10,804 nt of DNA from Candidatus Sulfotelmatobacter sp. (GTDB taxonomy: Bacteria > Acidobacteriota > Terriglobia > Terriglobales > Acidobacteriaceae), in the NCBI GenBank assembly GCA_030040725.1, contig JASHTD010000118.1:1-10804 (forward strand), read 5' to 3'. Shown here in pieces: positions 1 through 6,075 of this stretch. A program made the translations under genes and the position numbers. How positions within the stretch are numbered: the stretch's first letter is position 1; each line of letters opens with the position of its first letter. The notes below the pieces were generated by a model. That model ran no database searches. It saw only the letters and a program-made list of their open reading frames with translations, and was not told where the DNA came from.

Positions 1-164
1 GCGTAGGCGAGTTTATTGCCTGTAACGATTTCATCGACCACTGCGCGAGCGCTATCAACGAGTTCGCGAGCGTCGGCGGAGAGCAGCACCGGCCGGCGGT
101 CTGCGGCAACCTCGCGCACCGCTTCCAAAGTAAGATCGTTGCCGTTAATGTGAAGAGCGTTCAA
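1..164 (-). CDS. hutH: Histidine ammonia-lyase, N-terminal fragment (gene runs off the left edge)
   Basis: Histidine ammonia-lyase removes ammonia from L-histidine to give trans-urocanate, the first step of cytoplasmic histidine degradation. Only 54 codons are visible. They read (M)NALHINGNDLTLEAV, then RRPVLLSADARELVDSARAVVDEIV and end GNKLAY. This matches the start of HAL/PAL-family enzymes, where a 'G..LTLE.V..VA' strand is followed by 'A...V......VYG(V/I)NTGFG'. The catalytic Ala-Ser-Gly (MIO) segment would lie outside the window. The chosen start is TTG at 164-162: no in-frame ATG lies nearby, and an AGGAAA ribosome-binding site sits six bases upstream. The gene begins 16 bases after the thioesterase stop codon, so the two are probably cotranscribed. 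Other members of the aromatic amino acid lyase family cannot be excluded from so short a piece, but HutH is much the most likely. Confidence 0.8.
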   Translation of the reverse strand, partial: MNALHINGNDLTLEAVREVAADRRPVLLSADARELVDSARAVVDEIVTGNKLAY

Positions 165-180
165 GATTTGTTTCCTGTCT

Positions 181-636
181 CTAGTTTCCAGTTTGGACGG
201 CCGAGGAATCTTTTCCCGCTGCCGCTCGGAATTTTTCCAGATACCTTTCCGGCAGCGCGGCAACTTTCATATTGAGATCGGTGACGATGTGCGTGGTTTC
301 GCCTTCGGCAATCAAAGTTCCATCCTGCGCGCGCAGCAATTCATATCCGAAATGGATCACCGACTCTTTCACGTTCAGCAATTGCGTGCGCACTAGAATC
401 TCTTCGTCGTAACGTGCCGGGGCACGATAGCGGCATTTGGCCTCGACAACGGCCACGCAGCGCTCATCCTGTTTCTCCATCTCGCGATAGGAAAAGCCCA
501 GCTGGCGCATGAGCTCGACGCGGCCGATCTCAAACCAGATGAAATGGTTCGAGTGATACACGATTCCCATCTGATCGGTCTCCGCGTAGCGCACGCGCAG
601 CCGGGTTTCATTGACTTGTCGATCAGGAAAATTCAT
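181..636 (-). CDS. YbgC/FadM-type hotdog acyl-CoA thioesterase
   Basis: A 151-residue single-domain hotdog-fold protein of the 4-hydroxybenzoyl-CoA thioesterase/YbgC family, predicted to hydrolyse acyl-CoA thioesters to free acid and CoA in the cytoplasm. The N-terminal signature RVRYAETDQMGIVYHSNHF holds the family's catalytic Asp (D21) and the conserved VYH-N segment, followed by the usual 'W(F)E.GR.E..R..G' helix (residues 34-47). Length is typical. The ATG at 636-634 is preferred over an in-frame GTG at 648. A GGAG Shine-Dalgarno sequence lies seven bases before the ATG, and that ATG overlaps the stop codon of the upstream hydratase as ATGA, a classic translational-coupling arrangement. 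It sits at the end of the leucine-degradation genes and may release CoA from stalled branched-chain intermediates. The substrate cannot be read from the sequence. Confidence 0.88.
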   Translation of the reverse strand: MNFPDRQVNETRLRVRYAETDQMGIVYHSNHFIWFEIGRVELMRQLGFSYREMEKQDERCVAVVEAKCRYRAPARYDEEILVRTQLLNVKESVIHFGYELLRAQDGTLIAEGETTHIVTDLNMKVAALPERYLEKFRAAAGKDSSAVQTGN

Positions 637-1415
637 TTTCCGCTCCACACAGGTTTGCGCTTTTCAAGAAATGAGGAAATACCTTCGCGAAAATCCGCCG
701 TGGTTCGGATTGCCGCATTTTCGCGCACCGCAGCGCCGATGTGCGCATCGAGCTCGGCGCGGGCATGATCGTTGAGCAGTTTCTTGGTGGCGCGCACCGA
801 AGCCGGACTGTTCTGCATGAGTTGTGCGGCAAGCTCGCGGGCGCGCGGGATCAGACTCTCTGCGGGCACAACTTCGTTGACTAATCCCATGCGCGCGGCT
901 TCCTGTGCGTCAAAAAGTCTGCCCGTCAGCAAGAGATCGCGCGCATATTTCTCTCCGGTTTGCCGCAGCAAGAAAGTCGAAACGATCGCCGGGACGAATC
1001 CAATGCGAACCTCGGTATAACCGAATTTCGCTACAGGTACGGCGAGTGTAAAGTCGCATAGCAAAGCGAGACCGGTTCCGCCGGCAATCGCGGGACCATT
1101 AACCGCGGCAATCGTGACTTTAGGAAATTCGTAGAGCGAACGGAAGAGCCGAACCATGGTTTCAGAATCTTTGAGATTTTGCTCGGGAGTGCGGCCGAGC
1201 AACGCCTTAAGATTTTCAAGATCCATCCCGGAGCAGAAAGCTTTGCCGGCGCCGGTTAGGATTAGCACGAGGGCATCGGACGACTCGACTTCCTTCTGCG
1301 CGCGCAGCAGGTCATCGATCAACTCAAAGCTGATGGCATTTCGCTTCTCGGGGCGGTTCAGCGTGATGGTTGCGATGCCCGGGTCAAACGCTAGCTGAAG
1401 GGTCTTGTAGTTCAT
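633..1415 (-). CDS. liuC: Enoyl-CoA hydratase/isomerase family, probable methylglutaconyl-CoA hydratase
   Basis: A 260-residue crotonase-fold enzyme. The oxyanion-hole segments are GAGKAFCSGMDL (55-66) and NGPAIAGGTGLALLCD (106-121). The stretch YTEVRIGFVPAIVSTFLL (133-150) resembles LiuC-type methylglutaconyl-CoA hydratases more than generic crotonases. Of the two crotonase catalytic glutamates (rat E144 and E164), the first position is Gly115 and the second is retained as Glu135. It lies directly behind HMG-CoA lyase (7-base gap) and near the carboxyltransferase gene, so hydration of 3-methylglutaconyl-CoA to HMG-CoA in leucine breakdown is the most economical role; this is inferred from context. 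The ATG at 1415 was chosen over an upstream in-frame start at 1490, because the longer form would add a basic tail translated from the 3' end of the lyase gene. Its stop codon overlaps the thioesterase start. No strong ribosome-binding site precedes it. Confidence 0.8.
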   Translation of the reverse strand: MNYKTLQLAFDPGIATITLNRPEKRNAISFELIDDLLRAQKEVESSDALVLILTGAGKAFCSGMDLENLKALLGRTPEQNLKDSETMVRLFRSLYEFPKVTIAAVNGPAIAGGTGLALLCDFTLAVPVAKFGYTEVRIGFVPAIVSTFLLRQTGEKYARDLLLTGRLFDAQEAARMGLVNEVVPAESLIPRARELAAQLMQNSPASVRATKKLLNDHARAELDAHIGAAVRENAAIRTTADFREGISSFLEKRKPVWSGK

Positions 1416-1422
1416 ATGGGAA

Positions 1423-2301
1423 CTAACTCGCCGCAACCGCCTGCGTAAACCGCGCTTCCAGTTCGCTCGTGGCTCGCAGCAAGGCATCAAGAGACTTGAA
1501 GGGCGGCAACTTAGCTCCGCGCTCTTTCAAAGTGGAAATCACGGTTTCGGTTGCGATATTGCCGACCAGTGCATCCTGCGCAAACGGGCAACCACCCAGT
1601 CCACCCAGCGCAGAATCGAAGCGGCGGCAGCCCGCATCGTAGGCGGCTAGTATCTTCTCCGCAGCTTGATCGGGACGGCTGTGCAGATGCACGCCGATTT
1701 CAAGATAATCGTACTTGGCCATTACCGCGCCTACGAGGTCGCCGATCCGCGGCGCTGTCGCGATGCCGACCGTATCGGCCAGCGAAATCATACGAACATC
1801 TTCTGACTCGAGCAATCCAATTGCTTCAAGTACTTCATCTACGCTCCACCGATCGCCATAAGGATTGCCAAAGGCCATCGAAATGTAGGCCACTAAATCA
1901 AGCGCCGCATCGTCAGCCCTCTTCTGAATTTTTTCCAACTCGTCGAGTGCGTCTTCTGGAGATTGATTTTGATTGTTGCGCAAAAAAGTTTCCGAGATTG
2001 AATACGGAAAGCCGATCGTCTTTACCGCTTGCGTTTCGATCGCACGCTGCGCGCCTTTTTCGTTCACTACGATTCCAATGATCTCGACGTCATCGGGCGG
2101 ATCGAGCTCCTTCAGAACTTCTTCCGAGTCCGCCATTTGCGGTACCGCTTTCGGAGAAACGAATGAGACGGCATCGATGTGCTTGAACCCTGCACCGATC
2201 AAAGCCTGCAAGTAGGCCCGCTTAATATCCGGCGGGATTTGCCCCTTCAGCCCTTGCCAGGCATCGCGCGGACATTCCACGAGTTGGATGGAATCTGACA
2301 T
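1423..2301 (-). CDS. mvaB: Hydroxymethylglutaryl-CoA lyase (divergent active-site variant)
   Basis: A 292-residue TIM-barrel protein of the HMGL-like/DRE-TIM metallolyase family. HMG-CoA lyase cleaves 3-hydroxy-3-methylglutaryl-CoA to acetoacetate and acetyl-CoA, the last step of leucine degradation. Visible landmarks are ECPRD (R12, D13, equivalent to human R41/D42), SFVSPKAVPQMAD (46-58), the metal-binding pair VHLH (H205, H207), and the mobile-loop signature GGLGGCPFAQ with Cys238, followed by N248. Two positions differ from the classical enzyme: the usual PRDGLQNE is PRDAWQG, and the glutamate equivalent to human E72 is Asp43. I recall ECPRDA-x-QG forms as common in Bacteroidetes-type lyases, so this is probably a clade trait and not decay. 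The ATG at 2301 is chosen; longer in-frame starts (2334, 2355) would translate the octamer repeat array. It is followed after 7 bases by the hydratase gene. Confidence 0.85.
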   Translation of the reverse strand: MSDSIQLVECPRDAWQGLKGQIPPDIKRAYLQALIGAGFKHIDAVSFVSPKAVPQMADSEEVLKELDPPDDVEIIGIVVNEKGAQRAIETQAVKTIGFPYSISETFLRNNQNQSPEDALDELEKIQKRADDAALDLVAYISMAFGNPYGDRWSVDEVLEAIGLLESEDVRMISLADTVGIATAPRIGDLVGAVMAKYDYLEIGVHLHSRPDQAAEKILAAYDAGCRRFDSALGGLGGCPFAQDALVGNIATETVISTLKERGAKLPPFKSLDALLRATSELEARFTQAVAAS

Positions 2302-2312
2302 GTTAAATATTG

Positions 2313-2384
2313 AGCCATCTAGCGATTGAGTCATTGAGTGACTTAAATCGCCCAATGGCTTAGTCTCTCAATGACTAAATCTCT
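2313..2384. repeat. Degenerate octamer array in two opposed orientations
   Basis: Seventy-two bases divide exactly into nine 8-bp units. On the + strand, units at 2345-2352, 2353-2360, 2361-2368, 2369-2376 and 2377-2384 follow a loose consensus (C/A/T)A(A/G)T(G/C)NCY, the clearest being CAATGGCT (2353) and CAATGACT (2369). Units at 2313-2320, 2321-2328, 2329-2336 and 2337-2344 are the same motif reverse-complemented; 2329-2336 is the exact complement of CAATGACT. The array fills the space between the mccB stop codon and the leader of the lyase gene. It has no coding explanation. Function is unknown. Confidence 0.7.
2324..2381. repeat. Imperfect inverted repeat (22-bp arms, 14-base loop)
   Basis: Bases 2324-2345 pair with 2360-2381 at 19 of 22 positions, leaving 2346-2359 as the loop. 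It arises from the opposed octamers described above. In the minus-strand transcript it would form a long stem-loop between mccB and the lyase gene. No run of U follows it, so it does not look like a standard intrinsic terminator. RNA stabilisation or attenuation between the two genes, or recognition as DNA, are possible roles. Confidence 0.65.
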
Positions 2385-4092
2385 ATGTTTGCAGCACTCC
2401 CACCTTGAACTCGGGCACGTCAGGATTCAGCGCTGCGGCCTCCAAGGCCTGAATTATGGCGTCGCGAGTTTCCATGGGATCGATGATCTTATCGATCCAC
2501 AGCCGCGCCGCGCCGTAGCGCGGATCGGTCTGCTCGTCGTAGGTGCGTTTTACTGCTTCATGCAACTCTTTTTTTCCCTCGTCGCTCAGTATCTTCCCGC
2601 CGCGTTCCAGTTGTTTCACTTTGATTTCCACCAGGGTTCCCGCCGCGGAATCGCCGCTCATCACTGCATATCTCGCCGTGGGCCAGGCGAACACGAAACG
2701 CGGATCGTAAGCTTTGCCGCACATGGCATAGTGGCCGGCCCCGAACGATCCCCCCACGATGACCGCAATTTTAGGAACAACTGAATTCGAAACCGCGTTC
2801 ACCATCTTGGCGCCGGCTTTGATGATGCCGCTCCACTCCGCGTCGCGGCCGACCATAAAGCCGTTGACATCGTGAAAGAAAACCAGCGGAATCAAATCCT
2901 GATTGCAGTCCATGATGAAGCGCGAAGCTTTTTCCGCTGATTCGGTGTAGATGACGCCGCCGAATTCGACACGCTTATGGCCTTCCTGATCGGTTTGTTG
3001 CGCGTGCAGCTTCTGATTGGCCACAATTCCAACGGCGAATCCGCCGATGCGCCCATAGCCGCAGATCAGGGTTTTGCCGTATTCGGGCTTGTATTCGTCG
3101 AAGCGGCTGCCATCGAGCACACGCGCCAGGACTTCTTTCATATCGTAAGGACGAGCCGGCGAGGAGTCGTAAACTCCGTAGATTTCTTCAGCGGCCAACG
3201 CCGGTTCGACCGGCTTTTTTCGATCCCAAGGTGATAGCCGCCGGTATCCCCATTTTTCGACAATCGAACGAATGCGGCGGAGGCACGCTTGATCGTCAGG
3301 CTCGCGAAAGTCGACTGTGCCGCTGATGGCAGAATGCATCGCCGCTCCACCGAGATCTTCTGCTGAAACCTGTTGACCGATGGCTGCCTGAACCAGCGCT
3401 GGCCCGGCTAGAAATAATCCACTGCCATCGGTCATGAGGACCTGATCGCACATCACCGGCAAATATCCCCCGCCCGCCACACACATGCCCATGATGGCCG
3501 CGATCTGCGGAATGCCCATCGCTGACATGACCGCGTTGTTGCGGAAGACCCGGCCGAAATCGTCCGTGTCAGGAAAAACGTCTTCCTGCAACGGCAAAAA
3601 AACGCCCGCCGAGTCGACCAGATAGATTGTAGGAATGCGGTTCTCGATGGCGATGTTTTGGGCGCGAATCACTTTCTTCGCAGTCATCGGGAAAAAGGCT
3701 CCGGCTTTCACGGTGGCGTCATTCGCGATGATCATCACCATGCGCGTCTCGATGCGCGCCAGTCCGGTAATTACGCCAGCAGCCGGAGCGCCGCCCCATT
3801 CTTCGTACATGCCGTGAGCGGCGTAAATTCCGAGTTCGAAAAACGTTTCCGGGTCGACCAGCAACTCGATGCGCTCCCGCGCCGTCAGCCGTCCTTTGGC
3901 GTGCTGATTTTCGATTGCTTTCGCGCCTCCGCCTTCGGAGATCACTTCGCCTTCATTGCGGACCTGCGACATGAGATCGGCGAGAAATCGCATATTGGCT
4001 TCGAAACGCGCGGAAGTGGGATCGACTTTCGTCGTCAGAGTGTTCGACGGCGTCGAGATCGGATCGGAAACTGCGTCGCTGCGCTCGGCCAT
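2383..4092 (-). CDS. mccB: Methylcrotonyl-CoA carboxylase, carboxyltransferase (beta) subunit
   Basis: A 569-residue acyl-CoA carboxyltransferase that moves CO2 from carboxybiotin to an acyl-CoA; here most likely 3-methylcrotonyl-CoA to 3-methylglutaconyl-CoA. The protein has the twin crotonase-like domains of the family. Motifs include HAKGRLTARERI (66-77), MIIANDATVKAGAFFP (120-135), DSAGVFLPLQEDVFPD (160-175), GMCVAGGGYLP (202-212) and, in the C-terminal half, GGSFGAGHYAMCGKAYDPRF. The last is typical of MccB and geranyl-CoA carboxylases and differs from the KAYGGAY form of propionyl-CoA carboxylases. The following lyase and hydratase genes support the methylcrotonyl role. The biotin carboxylase/biotin carrier partner (MccA) is not in the window. 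The ATG at 4092 has no clear ribosome-binding site; homology begins near residue 24 (DPTSARFEAN), so a slightly later start is possible. Confidence 0.87.
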   Translation of the reverse strand: MAERSDAVSDPISTPSNTLTTKVDPTSARFEANMRFLADLMSQVRNEGEVISEGGGAKAIENQHAKGRLTARERIELLVDPETFFELGIYAAHGMYEEWGGAPAAGVITGLARIETRMVMIIANDATVKAGAFFPMTAKKVIRAQNIAIENRIPTIYLVDSAGVFLPLQEDVFPDTDDFGRVFRNNAVMSAMGIPQIAAIMGMCVAGGGYLPVMCDQVLMTDGSGLFLAGPALVQAAIGQQVSAEDLGGAAMHSAISGTVDFREPDDQACLRRIRSIVEKWGYRRLSPWDRKKPVEPALAAEEIYGVYDSSPARPYDMKEVLARVLDGSRFDEYKPEYGKTLICGYGRIGGFAVGIVANQKLHAQQTDQEGHKRVEFGGVIYTESAEKASRFIMDCNQDLIPLVFFHDVNGFMVGRDAEWSGIIKAGAKMVNAVSNSVVPKIAVIVGGSFGAGHYAMCGKAYDPRFVFAWPTARYAVMSGDSAAGTLVEIKVKQLERGGKILSDEGKKELHEAVKRTYDEQTDPRYGAARLWIDKIIDPMETRDAIIQALEAAALNPDVPEFKVGVLQT

Positions 4093-4116
4093 GACAGAAG
4101 AGTTCGGACTGTTTAC

Positions 4117-4144
4117 GGTATACCAGCCGGCGAGCGGTGCGCAA
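4117..4144 (-). promoter_or_regulatory. Possible sigma-70-like promoter upstream of mccB
   Basis: On the minus strand, TTGCGC (4144-4139) and TATACC (4122-4117) are 16 bases apart. A TG dinucleotide sits one base before the -10 element, giving an extended -10. It lies 25 bases upstream of the mccB start, after a hairpin that may end the previous unit. The -35 matches consensus at only 3 of 6 positions, so this is weak. Confidence 0.3.
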
Positions 4145-4176
4145 CGGAGACCGCTTGGCGCACGCCGGGTTCAGAA

Positions 4177-4202
4177 CCGCTGAATGCCCTAACCTTCAGC
4201 GG
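4177..4202 (-). terminator. Stem-loop directly after the short crotonase gene, possible terminator
   Basis: A perfect 8-bp inverted repeat, CCGCTGAA (4177-4184) and TTCAGCGG (4195-4202), encloses a 10-base loop and starts at the base next to the crotonase stop codon. In the minus-strand transcript only a short, weakly U-rich stretch follows, so it could be a weak intrinsic terminator or a 3'-end stabilising hairpin. Confidence 0.4.
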
Positions 4203-4787
4203 CTAAAGCATGCGTATAGTTTCGCCCACCGGGTCGTCCGCGATCGCGTCGATCAATCCGATTTCGAGAGCCCGTCGCGCGTTGATCTTGTCTGCGGCGA
4301 CAAATATTTCCAGCGCGCGCGCTTTACCCACGAGCCGCGGCAAGCGCTGCGTTCCTCCCCAGCCGGTAATCAATCCCAGGGCCGCGCCGCGATGACCAAA
4401 CACCGCGCTGGGTGCGGCGATTCGGCGATGGCAAGCAAGGGCCAGGTCCAGCCCTCCGCCCATGCAGTATCCCGAGACCGCCGCGTAAATGGGGGTGGGG
4501 AATTGTTCGATACGATCCATCAGATTTTGTCCGGTCTTGGAAAAATCGCAAGCCGACAATGCATCAAGCGCTGCAATCTCAGCGAGGTCGGCGCCGGCTG
4601 AGAAAAAGCGAGAATTTCCTGTGATGACAACTGGCCTGGAAAAGTTCGCGAGCGTATACAGCACTTCGAGCAGGGCAAGCACGCAGTCGCGGGTCAGACG
4701 ATTGGTGCCGTCTGTGGACTGGAGGCGCAAGACTGAGATATTCGCTGCGTCTTGCAGAGAGAAGAAAGGGGATACGGTCAAAGACAA
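4203..4787 (-). CDS. Short enoyl-CoA hydratase/isomerase family protein lacking the C-terminal domain
   Basis: A 194-residue crotonase-fold protein. The core is intact: oxyanion-hole segments FFSAGADLAE (61-70) and SGYCMGGGLDLALAC (105-119), and a later LGLITGWGGTQRLPRLVGKA. The usual length is about 260 residues; this one stops after GLIDAIADDPVGETIRML, at the point where the helical C-terminal trimerisation and lid domain normally begins. A hairpin follows at once and only 110 bases separate it from mccB, so no frameshifted remainder fits downstream. Of the two crotonase catalytic glutamates, the first position is Asp114 and the second Gly134, so classic hydratase activity is doubtful. The TTG at 4787 was chosen because the alternative nearby start opens a different frame; the start is uncertain. 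It follows the small mutase subunit by seven bases, suggesting cotranscription. Possible roles are an isomerase, a thioester-binding partner or a degenerate enzyme. Confidence 0.75.
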   Translation of the reverse strand: MSLTVSPFFSLQDAANISVLRLQSTDGTNRLTRDCVLALLEVLYTLANFSRPVVITGNSRFFSAGADLAEIAALDALSACDFSKTGQNLMDRIEQFPTPIYAAVSGYCMGGGLDLALACHRRIAAPSAVFGHRGAALGLITGWGGTQRLPRLVGKARALEIFVAADKINARRALEIGLIDAIADDPVGETIRML

Positions 4788-4794
4788 TCGCCAA

Positions 4795-5214
4795 CTATCC
4801 AGCGGAGATTACGCCCGCGCTTTTTACGTTCGATCGGATGAACTGCACGATGTCGTCCATCGCCGTTCCGGGTTGGAAAATCGCGGCGACTCCCTGCTTC
4901 TTTAAGTTGTCGATGTCCTGGTCTGGGATAATACCGCCGACCAGAACGAGGACATCATCCATTTTATTCTGCCGGAGCAGATCCATCACGCGCGGTACGA
5001 TCGCATTGTGCGCACCGGAAAGAATCGACAGGCCTATGACCTGCACATCTTCCTGCAGCGCCGCGCTGACAATCATTTCCGGCGTCTGCCGCAGCCCGGT
5101 ATAAATCACTTCCATGCCCGCGTCGCGAAGCGCCCTCGCGATTACCTTGGCGCCCCGGTCGTGGCCGTCAAGGCCAGGCTTGGCAACGAGCACGCGAATC
5201 TTAGGATCAGCCAT
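4795..5214 (-). CDS. icmB: Cobalamin-binding small subunit of a split acyl-CoA mutase (IcmB/McmB type)
   Basis: A 139-residue B12-binding domain, the small subunit of a two-chain adenosylcobalamin-dependent acyl-CoA mutase. The base-off/His-on signature DGHDRG (D16, H18, G21) supplies the cobalt-ligating histidine. The SxL motif (S63, L65, within GLSILSGAH) and the Gly-Gly of VGGIIP (93-94) complete the Rossmann-like cobalamin fold. Length matches free-standing IcmB or archaeal methylmalonyl-CoA mutase small subunits (about 135-145 residues), and the motif order matches my recollection of Streptomyces IcmB closely. The catalytic subunit is encoded at 6875-8674, about 1.66 kb upstream, separated by two unrelated genes. 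The ATG at 5214 lacks a clear ribosome-binding site. The small subunit alone cannot tell isobutyryl- from methylmalonyl-CoA mutase; that assignment rests on the large subunit. Confidence 0.88.
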   Translation of the reverse strand: MADPKIRVLVAKPGLDGHDRGAKVIARALRDAGMEVIYTGLRQTPEMIVSAALQEDVQVIGLSILSGAHNAIVPRVMDLLRQNKMDDVLVLVGGIIPDQDIDNLKKQGVAAIFQPGTAMDDIVQFIRSNVKSAGVISAG

Positions 5215-5287
5215 CAGTTACATTTAACCACAGGAAACAGAGCGGAGCACAGAGCAGCCTGCAGAGGAGAATCGACCGTCGTTTGGC

Positions 5288-5953
5288 TCAGTTGCCAACC
5301 GTCTTGATATCCAGGCTCCTCCACAGATACCAACAGGCCACGCTTCGGTAGGGCTGCCAACATGCAGCTATTTTTTCCATCTGCTCAGGCGTGGGTAATT
5401 TGATCTTCTTTTTCCGGCTGTTGCCGCTGGCATTGCCTTTCTTTGATTTCTTCATCCGTCGCAAATCGAGATAATGCTTATACATTGCCATGCGCACGCC
5501 AAAGTCGCCTGTTGGCAAAACGTTTTCGCGCTTGAGAGAAAACATCAGAAACATCTGCGCGGTCCACACTCCGATGCCTTTTACCTGCGTCAGATGCTCG
5601 ATCACTTTCTGGTCGGGCAAGTCCGGCAGGCGGGTGAAATCCAGCAGGCCGGAAGCCGTCTTCGCCGCGAGGTCCTTCAGGTAAGAAGATTTTTGTTTCG
5701 ATAATCCCACGCCGCGCATCTGCTCATCACTCAGTTTGAGAATGCCTTCCGGAGTAAGCGGCTCACCGGCCAAAGCGGCGAAGCGCTCAAAAATCGTGGC
5801 CGCAGCTCTGCCGTTCAGTTGCTGATAGATGATTGCCTCTGCCAGGCTGTGAAACTCCGCCGGGCCAAACTCAATGCGGTAGGGACCGATGCGGTCGATG
5901 ATGGCCCGCATGACCGGATCAGATTTCTTGAGATGAATAATGGCTTTTCGCAC
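5288..5953 (-). CDS. alkA: HhH-GPD DNA glycosylase, DNA-3-methyladenine glycosylase II (AlkA) family
   Basis: A 221-residue base-excision repair glycosylase predicted to remove alkylated purines from DNA. It has an N-terminal helical lobe with IIYQQLNGRAA (41-51), the helix-hairpin-helix element LTQVKGIGVWTA (121-132), and the Gly/Pro-rich loop ending PTGDFGVR, whose Asp150 is the expected catalytic aspartate (E. coli AlkA D238). The DNA-intercalating N-terminal domain of E. coli AlkA is absent, as in many short bacterial members. A lysine/arginine-rich insertion (about residues 165-186) lies between the catalytic loop and the final helix WQPYRSVACWYLW. GTG at 5953 is used as start because homology begins at once; an ATG seven bases upstream is out of frame. 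It sits between the two mutase subunit genes with no evident functional link. Confidence 0.85.
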   Translation of the reverse strand: MRKAIIHLKKSDPVMRAIIDRIGPYRIEFGPAEFHSLAEAIIYQQLNGRAAATIFERFAALAGEPLTPEGILKLSDEQMRGVGLSKQKSSYLKDLAAKTASGLLDFTRLPDLPDQKVIEHLTQVKGIGVWTAQMFLMFSLKRENVLPTGDFGVRMAMYKHYLDLRRMKKSKKGNASGNSRKKKIKLPTPEQMEKIAACWQPYRSVACWYLWRSLDIKTVGN

Positions 5954-6075
5954 GAGTCATGTTTTAGCACAGTACGCCGGAAAAGGCGAACAAAGAACGA
6001 ATCAAACGCTGATTTTTTGAATCGCCGCATCACGCGAGAGGAGCCGAGTCGGAAGAACACGGACAGAGTTCGCGG

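Noticed and set aside
1416..1490. N-terminal extension of the LiuC-like hydratase to 1490
   Set aside because: The extension is Arg-rich and overlaps the last codons of the lyase; crotonases start close to the MNYKTL segment.
1551..2081. A 176-residue open frame on the + strand
   Set aside because: It lies wholly antisense within the HMG-CoA lyase gene, has an Arg/His/Pro-rich composition typical of an antisense frame of GC-rich DNA, and matches no recognisable motif.
2302..2355. Longer N-terminus for the HMG-CoA lyase using starts at 2334 or 2355
   Set aside because: The extra residues would be translated from the octamer array and align with nothing in the family; homology begins shortly after the ATG at 2301.
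2313..2384. CRISPR-like array
   Set aside because: The units are 8 bp, contiguous and degenerate, with no spacers of regular length and no cas genes nearby.
3658..4206. A 182-residue open frame on the + strand
   Set aside because: Antisense to the 5' half of mccB, whose protein is strongly conserved; no family motif and low-complexity Arg/Ser content.
5221..5265. Purine-rich CACAG/ACAGAG repeats before the mutase small-subunit gene as a regulatory element
   Set aside because: The repeats are short and irregular, with no symmetry or consistent period; too weak to call.
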